A DNA stretch of 64,000 nt, taken from Methylocapsa sp. S129 (GTDB lineage Bacteria; Pseudomonadota; Alphaproteobacteria; Rhizobiales; Beijerinckiaceae). Positions 24,809 through 33,800 of the stretch are shown here, in pieces. The notes beneath the pieces were generated by a model. The model was not told where the DNA came from. It saw only the letters and a program-made list of their open reading frames with translations, and did no database searches. Each line of letters opens with the position of its first letter. Within the stretch, counting starts at the first letter, position 1. Position numbers and translations under genes: made by a program. The stretch covers positions 871,072 through 935,071 of the forward strand of contig NZ_LMUI01000011.1 of NCBI RefSeq assembly GCF_009765995.1, given 5' to 3'.

Positions 24809-27800
24809 TCAGGCCGATGTCACGGCGCCGGCGAGCGGCGCTTCGGCGACGGCTTCTCTCGTCTTCGCGCCCTTGGCGATCAGCACATAGGCGGCCGGCA
24901 CGACAAACAGCGTGAACAGCGTGCCGAAGGCGAGCCCGCTGGCGATGACCAGGCCCATGTTGAAGCGCGAGGCGGCGCCGGCGCCGCTCGCGGCGAGCAA
25001 CGGCGCGACGCCGAGCACCATCGCCGCGGTGGTCATCAGGATCGGCCGCAGCCGGATCGACGCCGCCTCCAGGATCGCCTCGCGTTTCGACTTGCCCTGC
25101 GTCCGCTGCTCGTTCGCCACTTCCACCATCAGGATGCCGTGCTTGCTGATCAGGCCCATCAATGTGACGAGGCCGACCTGCGTATAAATGTTGATGCTGG
25201 CGCCGCCGATGCCGAAGCTGATGAAGACCAGCGCGCCGGCGAGCGACATCGGCACCGAGACAAGAATGACGATCGGATCGCGGAAGCTATTGAACAGCGC
25301 GGCGAGCGAGAGAAAGATGATGATCAGCGCGAAAGCGAAAGTCGTGACGAAACCGCCCGATTCCTGTTCGGTCTGGCGCGACGGCCCGCCGAAATCGACG
25401 GTATAGCCGGCCGGCAGCGTCTGCGCGGCAAGCGTTTTCAGCGTCGCAAGCGCCTCGCCGCTCGCCACGCCCGGTATGGCGACGCCGGAAATGGTGGCGG
25501 CGTTGAGCTGTTGGAAGTGATTGAGCGATTCCGGCGTCGTCTTGGTCTCGATATGCGCCAGCGTCGAGAGCGGCACGCTCGGTGCGATCGTCGATCCGCT
25601 GCTGCTGTTGTTTTTGATGTAATAATTCAGCGCCTGGTCGGCGTTGAGGCGCCACATCTGCTGAACCTGCGGGATGACTTTGTAGGAGCGGCCGTCGAGA
25701 CTGAAATAGCCGGTGTAATTGCCGCCCAGCATGCTCGCCAGCGCGCCGCCGACATCGCTCATCTTCAAGCCGAGCTGCGAGGTCTTGTCGCGGTCGATGA
25801 CGACGGTCGATTGCGGCTGGTCGATCTTGAGATCGCTGTCGAGAAAGATGAACTGTCCGCTCTTCTGCGCGTCGCCCAGGAATTTTTTCGCCACGTCGTC
25901 GAGCTGGGCGAAGGCATTGGTCGTGCTGATGACGAACTGGATCGGCAGGCCGCTACTGCCCGGCAGCGGCGGCAGTTGAAAGGCCGCGACGCGCTCGCCG
26001 GCGACGGCGCCGAGCTCTTTCTGGATGAGCGGCTGCAGCGCTGACGCCTTCGCCACGCGCTGATCCCACGGTTTCAAGAGCCAGCCGCCGATGATTTGAC
26101 CCGGCACGTCCAACTGGAAGACGCCCATCGTCTCCGGATGCCCAGAGAGAATGTGAGAGGTCTGGTCCGCGTAAAACTGGCGTTGATTGAGCGTCGAATT
26201 GGCGGCCGCCGTCGACGACAGCAGAATGATCCCCTGGTCTTCGGCGGGGGCGAGTTCGGTCGACGCGCTCGTGTAGAGCCAGGCGAGGCTCGACAGGACC
26301 AGGGCGGCGAAGACGACGACGACCGGCATGGAATTGAGCGCGCCCCGGAGCCAACGCCGGTAGCCGCGCGTCAAGCGGTCCATCGTCCGGTCGATCGCGC
26401 GCACGAGGCGCGCCTCGAACCCGCCGCCGTTGCGGTCGTGCGGCTTGAGCAGATAAGCGCAGGTCATCGGCGAAAGGGTCAGCGCGATCACCGCCGAGAC
26501 CGTGACGGCGCCGGCAAGCGTGAAGGCGAATTCCGTGAACAGCGCGCCGGTCAGGCCGCCCTGGAAGCCGATCGGCACATAGACTGCGATCAGGACGATC
26601 GTCATCGCGATGATCGGGCCGGCGAGTTCGCGCGCCGCCTGGATCGCGGCGTCGAACGGTTTTGCGCCCTGCTCCATGTGACGATTGACGCTCTCGACGA
26701 CGATGATCGCATCGTCCACCACCATGCCGATGGCGAGGACAAGAGCGAGCAAGGTCAGCAGATTGATTGAAAACCCGAACAGCAGCATCAGCCCGAACGT
26801 GCCGATCAACGAAAGCGGAATGGCGACGACTGGAATCAGCACCGATCGCCATGAACCGAGGAAGGCGAACACCACGAAGGTCACGATGAGGCCGGCTTCG
26901 GCGAGGGTGCGGACCACTTCGTCAATCGAAGAGTTCACGAAGCTGGTCGAATCGTAGACCACCTGGGCGGTCAGGCCGCTCGGCATTTGCGCCTCGATAT
27001 CGGGCAATTGGGCGCGCACGCCCTTGATCACGTCAAGCAGGTTGGCGGCGGGCACGACCTGGATGCCGATAAAGACGGCGGTCTTGCCGTCGAATCGCAC
27101 GGCCGAATCATAATCGTCGTCGCCGAGCGTGACATTGGCGACGTCCTGAAGCCTGATGATCGCATTGGACGTCTGCTTGACGATCAAATTCTGATAGTCC
27201 GTCAGCGAATGCAAATTGGTCGACGCCGCCAGATTGACCTGGACGAGCTGGCCCTTGGTCGCGCCGAGGCCGGCGATATAGTCGTTGCCGGTCAGGGCCG
27301 CGCTGACGTCGCTGGCGGTCATCCCATAGGCGGCGAGCTTGGCCGGATCGAGCCAGGCGCGCAACGCGAAGTTCTTGCCGCCGAGAATTTCCGCCGTCTG
27401 CACGCCCTGCACCGCCTGCAGCCGCGGCTGCACGACGCGCGTGATATAGTCGGTCACCTGGTTGGCCGCCAGAACATTGCTGGAAAAGCCGATGAACATC
27501 GCGTCGATGGTCTGGCCGACCTTGAGCGTCAGAGCCGGCTGCTGCGCGCTTGCGGGCAATTGGTTGAGAACGGAATTGACCTTGGTGTTGATCTGGGTGA
27601 GCGCCTTGCCGGAATCGTAATTGAGCCGGAGGTTGACGGTGATCGTGCTCGCGCCCGTCTTGCTCGTCGAGGTCATGTAGTCGATGCCGTCGGCCTGGGC
27701 GATCGCATTCTCCAATGGCGTGGTGATGAAGCCGGCGATGATGTCGGAATCGGCGCCGACATAATTGGTCGTCACCGTCACGACCGCGTTCTGGGTCCGC

Positions 27801-27913
27801 GGATATTGCAGGATCGGCAATGTCGCCAGGGACCGCAGTCCGAGCGTCAGGATCAGCGCGCTGACGACCAATGCGAGAACCGGACGGCGGACGAAAAGAT
27901 CGGTGAAGCGCAT
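24809..27913 (-). CDS. RND efflux inner-membrane transporter (AcrB/MexB type)
   Basis: A 1034-residue proton-driven RND pump of the hydrophobe/amphiphile efflux family. The proton-relay acidic pair is in LAIGMVVDDAIIVVESVNRH, the relay Lys in GLISKHGILMVEVANEQ, and both periplasmic halves start with the usual FVRRPVLALVVSALIL and SFRDPIVILVSVPMSLAGAL. It is the last gene of an operon with an outer membrane channel and a membrane fusion protein and lies 15 bases after the latter. Substrates, probably drugs or lipophilic compounds, are not predictable. A divergent TetR gene with two operators controls the operon. Confidence 0.94.
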   Translation of the reverse strand: MRFTDLFVRRPVLALVVSALILTLGLRSLATLPILQYPRTQNAVVTVTTNYVGADSDIIAGFITTPLENAIAQADGIDYMTSTSKTGASTITVNLRLNYDSGKALTQINTKVNSVLNQLPASAQQPALTLKVGQTIDAMFIGFSSNVLAANQVTDYITRVVQPRLQAVQGVQTAEILGGKNFALRAWLDPAKLAAYGMTASDVSAALTGNDYIAGLGATKGQLVQVNLAASTNLHSLTDYQNLIVKQTSNAIIRLQDVANVTLGDDDYDSAVRFDGKTAVFIGIQVVPAANLLDVIKGVRAQLPDIEAQMPSGLTAQVVYDSTSFVNSSIDEVVRTLAEAGLIVTFVVFAFLGSWRSVLIPVVAIPLSLIGTFGLMLLFGFSINLLTLLALVLAIGMVVDDAIIVVESVNRHMEQGAKPFDAAIQAARELAGPIIAMTIVLIAVYVPIGFQGGLTGALFTEFAFTLAGAVTVSAVIALTLSPMTCAYLLKPHDRNGGGFEARLVRAIDRTMDRLTRGYRRWLRGALNSMPVVVVFAALVLSSLAWLYTSASTELAPAEDQGIILLSSTAAANSTLNQRQFYADQTSHILSGHPETMGVFQLDVPGQIIGGWLLKPWDQRVAKASALQPLIQKELGAVAGERVAAFQLPPLPGSSGLPIQFVISTTNAFAQLDDVAKKFLGDAQKSGQFIFLDSDLKIDQPQSTVVIDRDKTSQLGLKMSDVGGALASMLGGNYTGYFSLDGRSYKVIPQVQQMWRLNADQALNYYIKNNSSSGSTIAPSVPLSTLAHIETKTTPESLNHFQQLNAATISGVAIPGVASGEALATLKTLAAQTLPAGYTVDFGGPSRQTEQESGGFVTTFAFALIIIFLSLAALFNSFRDPIVILVSVPMSLAGALVFISFGIGGASINIYTQVGLVTLMGLISKHGILMVEVANEQRTQGKSKREAILEAASIRLRPILMTTAAMVLGVAPLLAASGAGAASRFNMGLVIASGLAFGTLFTLFVVPAAYVLIAKGAKTREAVAEAPLAGAVTSA

Positions 27914-27928
27914 CGCGAAACCTCCGGC

Positions 27929-29041
27929 TCACTTATCCACGATGGACGGCGAAGACTCGGCGACGGGGACATGGTCGTTGTCGACCAATACGGGGCTGCC
28001 GTTGCGCAGCTTGATCTGGCCGGCGACGACGACCTTGTCGCCTTGCCTGACGCCTTGCGTCACCGCGACCTGGTCGCCGCGCACGAGCCCGGTCTTGACG
28101 AAGGACTGGCGCGCGACGAGGCCATCGTCCTTCTTATCGACGAGGAAGACGCTGTCGCCATAGGAATTGTTGACGATCGCCGTCTGCGGCAACGTCACCC
28201 ATTGCTCGGGCTCGCCGACGGCGACGACCACTTTGGCGAACATGCCCGGCATGAGCTGGCCGTCGGGATTCTTCATGAGGGCCCATACCTCGACATTGCG
28301 GCTGCTCGAATCGACCTTGGCGTTGACCGCCTGGATCTCGCCGGGGAACGTTTTTCCGGGATAGGCGTCGATCGTGACCGCGACCGGCTGGCCGACCTTG
28401 ATCTGGCTCAGCGCCTGCTGCGGCAGGTAGAAGTCGGCGATCATCGGATCAAGCTTCTGCAGCGTGACGATCGTCGTTCCCGCGCTCAGATATTGGCCGA
28501 TGTCGATCTGGCGGATGCCGAGCCGGCCGCCGATTGGCGCTTTGAGAGTCTTCTGCTCGACCGTCGCTTTCTGCTGATCCACCAGCGCCTGATCATTTCT
28601 GAAGTTGGCGCTGTCGGTGTCGAGCGTCGCCTGACTCACCGCGTGGATCTTGAACTGTTCCTGATCGCGCTTGAGCGTGACCGCGAAATTATCGGCCGTC
28701 ACCTGCAGGGAGACCAGCTTGGCGATGTCGTCATCGGCGTTGAGCTGCAGCAGCGTCTGCCCCTGCTGAACATTGTCGCCCGATTTGAAGCTGATGGTCT
28801 GGACGATGCCGGAGGCCTGGAGCGCGAGATCCGCGCCGCTGCCGGCGCGCAGCGTGCCAATGGCTTCGATTTTCGGCTGCCAGCTATCGGTCGCGGCGAC
28901 GATCGCCGAGATCGTTTGCGGCGGATTGGCTGCGCTGGCCAGGAATTTCTTGATCATCCCGGCCTTGAAGGTCTGGAAGCCGTAGAGACCGCCGCCGACG
29001 ATTCCCACCGCCACGAGCATGATCGCCATGCGCTTGATCAT
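27929..29041 (-). CDS. RND efflux membrane fusion protein
   Basis: A 370-residue periplasmic adaptor anchored by one N-terminal helix (MAIMLVAVGIVGGGLYGFQT). The lipoyl halves (GSGADLALQASGIVQTISFK, LKAPIGGRLGIRQIDIGQYL) enclose a helical hairpin, followed by the beta-barrel and membrane-proximal parts. It bridges the channel and the pump. The start ATG at 29041 overlaps the upstream stop as ATGA (29038-29041), so it is translationally coupled; the frame is open further upstream but without support. Confidence 0.93.
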   Translation of the reverse strand: MIKRMAIMLVAVGIVGGGLYGFQTFKAGMIKKFLASAANPPQTISAIVAATDSWQPKIEAIGTLRAGSGADLALQASGIVQTISFKSGDNVQQGQTLLQLNADDDIAKLVSLQVTADNFAVTLKRDQEQFKIHAVSQATLDTDSANFRNDQALVDQQKATVEQKTLKAPIGGRLGIRQIDIGQYLSAGTTIVTLQKLDPMIADFYLPQQALSQIKVGQPVAVTIDAYPGKTFPGEIQAVNAKVDSSSRNVEVWALMKNPDGQLMPGMFAKVVVAVGEPEQWVTLPQTAIVNNSYGDSVFLVDKKDDGLVARQSFVKTGLVRGDQVAVTQGVRQGDKVVVAGQIKLRNGSPVLVDNDHVPVAESSPSIVDK

Positions 29042-30609
29042 TGCGCACTCTCCTTGGTTGTCGCATGCGCCTGTTGTTCGGGGCCGGCCAGATAGTTGGG
29101 CGCGACGCGCGGGGCCGCGTCGGGCGTCTCGTCGACGCGGTTCCACCAGCCGCCGCCGAGGGCCTGGAACAAAGCCGCCGTATCGGCGAAACGCGTCGCC
29201 TGCGCCTTGACCCGCGAGATGACCGCGTTTTGGTAGGTCTGCTGGTCGGCGACAATCGTCGAATAGGCGACGGCGCCGGCCTTATATTGCAGCTCGGCCA
29301 TGGTCAGGCTGTCGAGCGCGACCTTCTCCGACGCGGAATCGGCCTTCAGCGTATCGGCGTCCGACTGCACGGCGCGCAAGGAATCGGCGACGTTCTGGAA
29401 CGCGGTAATGACCGCGCTTTTGTATTTGGCGAGATCCTGCTGGTAGGTCGCGACATCCGCTTCCTTCGTGTGAAAGAGCGCGCCGCCGTCGAAAATCTTC
29501 TGCGACACGCTCGAGGCGACGCTCCAGGCGATCGTTTGCGGAGAAAACAATTTGTCGGCGGATAGCGCGCTGCTGCCGTAGCTGCCCGACAGCGTGACCT
29601 GCGGCAGCATGTCGGCGATGGCGACGCCGACATTGGCGGTCGCCTGATGCAGGGTCGCTTCGGCCTGGCGAATATCGGGGCGCTGGCGCACCAGCGCTGA
29701 GGGCAGGCTGACCGGCAAAGCGCGCGGCAGGCGCAGGGCGGAGAGGTCGACGCTTTCGCCGCGGTCCTCGCTCGGCAACCGTCCGAGATAGGCCATCAAC
29801 TGGTCGCGTTGCTGGGCGAGCTGCTTTTGCAGCGGCGGCAGAGTCGCTTGGGTCGCCAGCAGTGTCGACTGCTGGGAGAGCACGTCGGATTGGGCGACGC
29901 CGCCGAGTTCGAACTGGCCGCGAATGCGGGCGAGCTGGTCGGTCTCCGCCTTGATGATGTCTTGCGTCGCTGCGATCTGCGCGCGCAGCGATGCGTCGGT
30001 GATCGCAGCCGTGACCACATTGGCCGTCAGAGCGAGATAGGTCGCCTCAAGTTGGAAGCGCTGATAGTCGGCCTGCGCCTGCAACGATTCGATCTGTCGC
30101 CGCGTTCCGCCGAAAATATCGGGCGTGTAGGAGACGCTGACGGACGCGCTGTAAAGGTTATACAACGTCGCCGGCCCGGCTTCGCCGGCTGAAGCCAGCG
30201 AGGACTGCTCGCGCGTCGCCGAACCGTCGGCGCTCACCTGCGGAAACAGCGAACCCTGCTCGGAACGAACGTTTTCGCGCGCCGACCGAAGCGCGAACTG
30301 CGCCGCCTGGACGTCGGGATGGTTGCGGATCGCCTCTTCGACAAGGGCGCTGATTTGCCTGGAGCGGAACAGCGTCCACCATTCCGCCGGAATGTCCCGC
30401 CCCTTGACGAAGGATTGCGACGTCCCGCCGGCGGCGGCCGTCGCGCTGGTCGCCTTCAGGGCGGGTTCGACCGTATAGCCGGCGACCGCGGGCGCATCGG
30501 GCGTTTTGAAATCGGGTCCGACCGTGCAGCCGCCGAGCAGCAGGACGGCCGCCGCAAGAGGACTGAGCCGCGCCGATGCGGAGCTGCGGCGCGCTGGCGT
30601 CAAACTCAT
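29038..30609 (-). CDS. RND efflux outer membrane channel (TolC-like, NodT/OprM family)
   Basis: A 523-residue outer membrane factor of the NodT/OprM lipoprotein group. Its N-terminus has a signal ending in the lipobox LLGGCTVGPDF, and the mature protein has two repeats of the outer membrane efflux domain, with RQRPDIRQAEATLHQATANV typical of the second. It is the first gene of the three-gene efflux operon, preceded by the operator region at 30627-30703. Export occurs through its trimeric tunnel. Confidence 0.93.
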   Translation of the reverse strand: MSLTPARRSSASARLSPLAAAVLLLGGCTVGPDFKTPDAPAVAGYTVEPALKATSATAAAGGTSQSFVKGRDIPAEWWTLFRSRQISALVEEAIRNHPDVQAAQFALRSARENVRSEQGSLFPQVSADGSATREQSSLASAGEAGPATLYNLYSASVSVSYTPDIFGGTRRQIESLQAQADYQRFQLEATYLALTANVVTAAITDASLRAQIAATQDIIKAETDQLARIRGQFELGGVAQSDVLSQQSTLLATQATLPPLQKQLAQQRDQLMAYLGRLPSEDRGESVDLSALRLPRALPVSLPSALVRQRPDIRQAEATLHQATANVGVAIADMLPQVTLSGSYGSSALSADKLFSPQTIAWSVASSVSQKIFDGGALFHTKEADVATYQQDLAKYKSAVITAFQNVADSLRAVQSDADTLKADSASEKVALDSLTMAELQYKAGAVAYSTIVADQQTYQNAVISRVKAQATRFADTAALFQALGGGWWNRVDETPDAAPRVAPNYLAGPEQQAHATTKESAQ

Positions 30610-30626
30610 GATGGTTGCCCGATAAA

Positions 30627-30641
30627 ACTGAACCGTTCAGT
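30627..30641. promoter_or_regulatory. Operator palindrome 1 of the efflux operon
   Basis: ACTGAACCGTTCAGT, a 15-bp palindrome with one central base, 18 bases before the outer membrane channel start. A near copy lies at 30689-30703. Confidence 0.7.
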
Positions 30642-30688
30642 CTTGTTGCTTTTCATAACACGATCTTCTAAGCTGGAGTCAAGAGGAA

Positions 30689-30703
30689 ACTGAACGGTTC
30701 GGT
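30689..30703. promoter_or_regulatory. Operator palindrome 2 of the efflux operon
   Basis: ACTGAACGGTTCGGT, matching operator 1 or its complement at nearly all positions, 22 bases before the TetR start. The pair brackets the divergent promoters, as expected for a TetR repressor controlling both its own gene and the pump. Confidence 0.7.
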
Positions 30704-30724
30704 TTTTCGTTCGGGAGGCTGAAG

Positions 30725-31444
30725 ATGGCGGCGAGCGGGAAAATGCGGCAGGCGCGGGCGTCCGAGCCGGCCGCCGGCGCGGCGACGGCCGGCGGGGAGA
30801 ATCGAAAGGCCCGCCTGATCGTCGAAGCGGCGCGCAAGGTGTTCTTGGAACAGGGCTATGACGGGTCCAGCACCGATCTGATCGCCCGCACGGCCGGCGT
30901 GTCGAAAGCGACCCTCTACGCGCATTTTGTGAGCAAGGAGGCGCTTCTCCTTGCTTTGGTCGAGGATGAAATGCGGACCAAAGCGCCCGGCGGCTTTTGG
31001 GAGCCTGAGCCCGGGCCTCTGGATGTCGAGGCGACGCTGCGCCGCATCGCCAAGCGCTTCACCGCTTTTTTCCTGAGCGGCGAAGGCTTCGGCCTGCATC
31101 GTCTGATGATCGCGCAAGCCTCCCGCTTCCCCGAAGTCGGCCGATTCTTTTATGCGGCGGGCCCCAAGAAACTTCACGGGCAGGTGGCCGCCTTCATCAG
31201 GGCGGCGGTTGAGCAAGATCTCCTGATCGTCCCCGACATTGACCTTGCTGCGACGCAGTTTCTCGCCCTTGTGCGCGGCGAACTGCCTCTCAACTGGACG
31301 CTCTCGCTGGGCGCGCCAACCAAACGCGAGGTGGACGCGCTCGTCGAAGGCGGCGTCCGCGTGTTTCTGGCCGCCTATGGCCGCGAGGCTGTCACCGCGA
31401 GGCAAGGCCGCCGATCGCCAGGCGCCGCGGTTGCGCAGACTTGA
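30725..31444 (+). CDS. TetR-family repressor of the adjacent efflux operon
   Basis: A 239-residue TetR regulator with a long basic leader, then the helix-turn-helix ARKVFLEQGYDGSSTDLIAR, TAGVSKATLYAHFVSKEALL. The C-terminal ligand domain resembles AcrR/AefR types (GEGFGLHRLMIAQASRFPEV). GGGAGG six bases before the ATG fixes the start. Its divergent position and the two shared palindromes make it the likely repressor of the pump, released when a substrate binds. Confidence 0.88.
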   Translation: MAASGKMRQARASEPAAGAATAGGENRKARLIVEAARKVFLEQGYDGSSTDLIARTAGVSKATLYAHFVSKEALLLALVEDEMRTKAPGGFWEPEPGPLDVEATLRRIAKRFTAFFLSGEGFGLHRLMIAQASRFPEVGRFFYAAGPKKLHGQVAAFIRAAVEQDLLIVPDIDLAATQFLALVRGELPLNWTLSLGAPTKREVDALVEGGVRVFLAAYGREAVTARQGRRSPGAAVAQT

Positions 31445-31576
31445 TCCGCGATCGGATGGTCACGGTTCACGCGGGCATGACCCGGCATTCGTCCGCGCGT
31501 TGCCAAGACCCCCGGAAAACGCATGTTGCGCGCGGCGGCGCTTGTTCGTCCGCCCTTAGATCAGGAGGGGAAATCC

Positions 31577-31852
31577 ATGCGATCAGTGAGAACGATGGGC
31601 GGCTCTTTGGCGGCCCTTGCCTGCGCCGGCGCGATGCTTTTGGCCGCGACGACCGCCCATGCGGCGATGGCGCCGACGCCCGCCGCGCCGCATTCAAATC
31701 CCGACATTCAATTGGCGTGGTGCGCCGCCGGTCTGGCGCTCGGTCCATTGGGCGGCTGCATCGTCGGCGGCCCGAATTACTACGGCCCGGGTTACTATCA
31801 CCGCCGCCATTGCTGGATAAACCGCTGGGGCAATCGGGTCTGCAACTGGTAG
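31577..31852 (+). CDS. Small exported Gly/Tyr-rich protein, unknown function
   Basis: A 91-residue protein with a signal peptide (AALACAGAMLLAATTAHA), a short Pro-rich linker, a Gly-rich hydrophobic segment and a tail GPNYYGPGYYHRRHCWINRW ending GNRVCNW. Such tails are frequent in small periplasmic or surface proteins of Hyphomicrobiales without known function. AGGAGGGG precedes the ATG at seven bases. A strong intrinsic terminator follows. Confidence 0.73.
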   Translation: MRSVRTMGGSLAALACAGAMLLAATTAHAAMAPTPAAPHSNPDIQLAWCAAGLALGPLGGCIVGGPNYYGPGYYHRRHCWINRWGNRVCNW

Positions 31853-31872
31853 CGCCGCTCCGCCCAAAGACG

Positions 31873-31907
31873 CCGCCGCCGGCATTGCGCCAGCGGCGGT
31901 TTTTTTT
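31873..31907 (+). terminator. Intrinsic terminator
   Basis: A stem CCGCCGC / GCGGCGG with a 13-base loop region and a run of eight T (31900-31907), 20 bases after the stop of the small exported protein. Confidence 0.85.
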
Positions 31908-31974
31908 CGTCAGACGTTTGGGCTCCGCTCGCAATGAAATTAGGGCGCCGCAGTCGACTGAAACAAAACTTCGC

Positions 31975-32319
31975 TCAATGGAGACGACGCATTCCTGACG
32001 AGACGGGCATGGACGCGCCGGTGGTCGGCGTGTTCGAGCCGACTCGCTTGGCGTCGGGAATGAAGCCGAACTGATTGCAATCGCCCTGGCACCCTGGGTT
32101 CTCGACGCCCATGGCGGCCTCATTTCTATATTCCTGCGACATGTCCGGCTGGTGGCCGGTCACGCAATGGGGACTATTGTATTGGCAGTCCGCCAGTGTC
32201 ACAGGCGCGCCGGCCGAGGGCATCGACGCCAGCGGCAGCGCCGACGCGGGGCCGAAATTCAAAAGCGCGGCAATCGAGACGAGCGCCGCCAGGCTGAAAC
32301 CGGTTTGCAATCTTGCCAT
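31975..32319 (-). CDS. Exported protein with three cysteines, unknown function
   Basis: A 114-residue protein with a signal peptide (QTGFSLAALVSIAALLNFGP, then ASA). The mature part has Cys in LADCQYNSPHCVTGHQP and in NPGCQGDCNQFGF, which could pair as disulphides. The ATG at 32319 was chosen because GGAGG lies six bases upstream. No family recognised. Confidence 0.6.
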   Translation of the reverse strand: MARLQTGFSLAALVSIAALLNFGPASALPLASMPSAGAPVTLADCQYNSPHCVTGHQPDMSQEYRNEAAMGVENPGCQGDCNQFGFIPDAKRVGSNTPTTGASMPVSSGMRRLH

Positions 32320-32510
32320 CTGTGCCTCCATCCCATCGATGACGGGCGAGTGAACCCCTATCGGCCATCGTGCCGGCAAATCGACCGCTTCGCGTCCCCC
32401 GATCGGTGGATGACGCCTAAGATTTGCGATTGGGAAAGGGTCGGTGGGCTGCTAGGCCGCCTCTGGAAATAAAGCTATATCATCCGCGCCGAACCGGACG
32501 GGAGTGGGTC

Positions 32511-32927
32511 ATGAAGAAACAGCGCTTTGTTCTGGCCGCCGCTTTGCTTGTCCTGGCGGGATGCGGCCGGACGCCCTTTCCCGTTCTTGAGGCGCAACTT
32601 GGCGGCTTGAAAGGCCAGCCTGCGCAGGCGGTGATCAAGAAGTTGGGCGAACCGAATGAGACGTCTGAAAGTGCGGGCGAAAGAGTCTATATCTGGTCGA
32701 CAAGCGACGGCTCGGCGCTCGCGGGCGATGCGGTCGGTCTCCATTGCACGGTGAAGGTTTTCGTCGACAAGGGCGACAGGGTCGCGCACTACGATTTCAA
32801 CGGCAATGTCGCAGGCTGTTCGCATTACGCGCATCGGCTCGACAAATCTTACGATCTTTTTCGCTCGACAACCCCGATGCCGCCGACTCCGGGCGCTCCG
32901 CCCCCCGCTCCGGCGCCCGCGGCGTAG
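32511..32927 (+). CDS. Lipoprotein of unknown function
   Basis: A 138-residue lipoprotein: signal RFVLAAALLVLAGCGRTPF with the lipobox LAGC, lipidated Cys at residue 18. The body KGQPAQAVIKKLGEPNETSE and ERVYIWST resembles small lipoproteins of the SmpA/OmlA-like fold, followed by VHYDFNGNVAGC-type strands and a Pro/Ala-rich tail. A GGAGTGGGTC site precedes the ATG. It is probably in the inner leaflet of the outer membrane. Confidence 0.78.
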   Translation: MKKQRFVLAAALLVLAGCGRTPFPVLEAQLGGLKGQPAQAVIKKLGEPNETSESAGERVYIWSTSDGSALAGDAVGLHCTVKVFVDKGDRVAHYDFNGNVAGCSHYAHRLDKSYDLFRSTTPMPPTPGAPPPAPAPAA

Positions 32928-33038
32928 GCGGTTACGACGACGGCGGGGCCTGAACTTACGCTTGTCATCGCGTCGATCCGTGCCTCGATACTTAGTCCGG
33001 CCTATGGATGGGACTCGATTCGACGAGCCGCCGCGAAG

Positions 33039-33067
33039 ATCATCTTGGCAAGGATTGCCAAGATGAT
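33039..33067. promoter_or_regulatory. Operator palindrome of parDE-2
   Basis: A perfect 13-bp inverted repeat, ATCATCTTGGCAA and its complement, around GGA, 31 bases before the parD start. Strong symmetry at this place is typical of autoregulated toxin-antitoxin promoters. Confidence 0.7.
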
Positions 33068-33097
33068 TATCTTCTGCGAAATGGTGGGAGACTCGCG

Positions 33098-33370
33098 ATG
33101 CCAACCCGAAACGTCAATCTCACGGTCGAGCAGGACGCCTTTGTCGAAGAGGCGGTCAAATCGGGCAAATATCAGAACGCCAGCGAGGCCGTGCGTGACG
33201 CCTTGCGCGGGCTGCAACTTCGCCATCAGCAGGACGAGTTGAAGCTCGCGGCGTTGCGAGCCCATGTCGAGGCGGGCGTCGCGGCGCTTGAGCGCGGGGA
33301 ATTCACGGAAGTCGAGGACGCTGATCTCGACGCGTGGCTCGACGATCTCGCAGCGACCAGCGTGCGCTGA
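33098..33370 (+). CDS. parD: ParD-family antitoxin (second parDE locus)
   Basis: A 90-residue antitoxin, MPTRNVNLTVEQDAFVEEAV, SGKYQNASEAVRDALRGLQL, the ribbon-helix-helix domain, then a helical tail and an acidic end (EDADLDAWLDDL) that binds the toxin. GGGAG stands before the ATG. The toxin starts two bases after the stop. It is only distantly similar to the ParD at 9993. Confidence 0.88.
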   Translation: MPTRNVNLTVEQDAFVEEAVKSGKYQNASEAVRDALRGLQLRHQQDELKLAALRAHVEAGVAALERGEFTEVEDADLDAWLDDLAATSVR

Positions 33371-33372
33371 GC

Positions 33373-33741
33373 TTGGCGCGCACTCGGCTTTCCGATCCAG
33401 CCAAGGCCGATATCGCGGCGGTTCTGCGCGTCGGCCAGACGCAACACGGCGCCGAGGCGCGCATTCGTTATCGCGGGCTTCTGACAGCGGCGATGCGGCG
33501 GGTCGCGGCTGATCCGCTTGGGCCCTCCACATCGGACCGGAGCGAACTCTCCCCCGGTCTGCGCAGCCTGCATATTCGCCACGCCCGCAACGAAAGCCGC
33601 GAGGCGCCCGTGGCCGAACCCGTGCATATCATCTTCTTCCGGGCGACCGAACCGGGTCTCGTCGAAATCGTCCGCGTCCTGCACGAGCGGATGGAGCCGA
33701 GCCGGCATGTTGGCGAGATCAAGACGGATCAAAAGCAATAA
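33373..33741 (+). CDS. parE: ParE-family toxin (second parDE locus)
   Basis: A 122-residue RelE/ParE-superfamily toxin. It begins LARTRLSDPAKADIAAVLRV and ends with PVHIIFFRATEPGLVEIVRV then LHERMEPSRHV, the C-terminal strands of the fold; compare GYVIFFRYVAD in the interrupted copy. The TTG start two bases after the antitoxin stop is preferred; no ATG is near. Unlike the first locus this operon appears intact. Confidence 0.85.
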   Translation: MARTRLSDPAKADIAAVLRVGQTQHGAEARIRYRGLLTAAMRRVAADPLGPSTSDRSELSPGLRSLHIRHARNESREAPVAEPVHIIFFRATEPGLVEIVRVLHERMEPSRHVGEIKTDQKQ

Positions 33742-33800
33742 GGCACTACGGTGATGATGTGTCGCCGTCATTCAGTTCGCGCCAGTCCGAAGGTCATCCG

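Noticed and set aside
26987-29095. 702-codon frame antisense to the RND pump and fusion protein genes
   Set aside because: No recognisable domain; it spans two genes whose protein motifs are intact.
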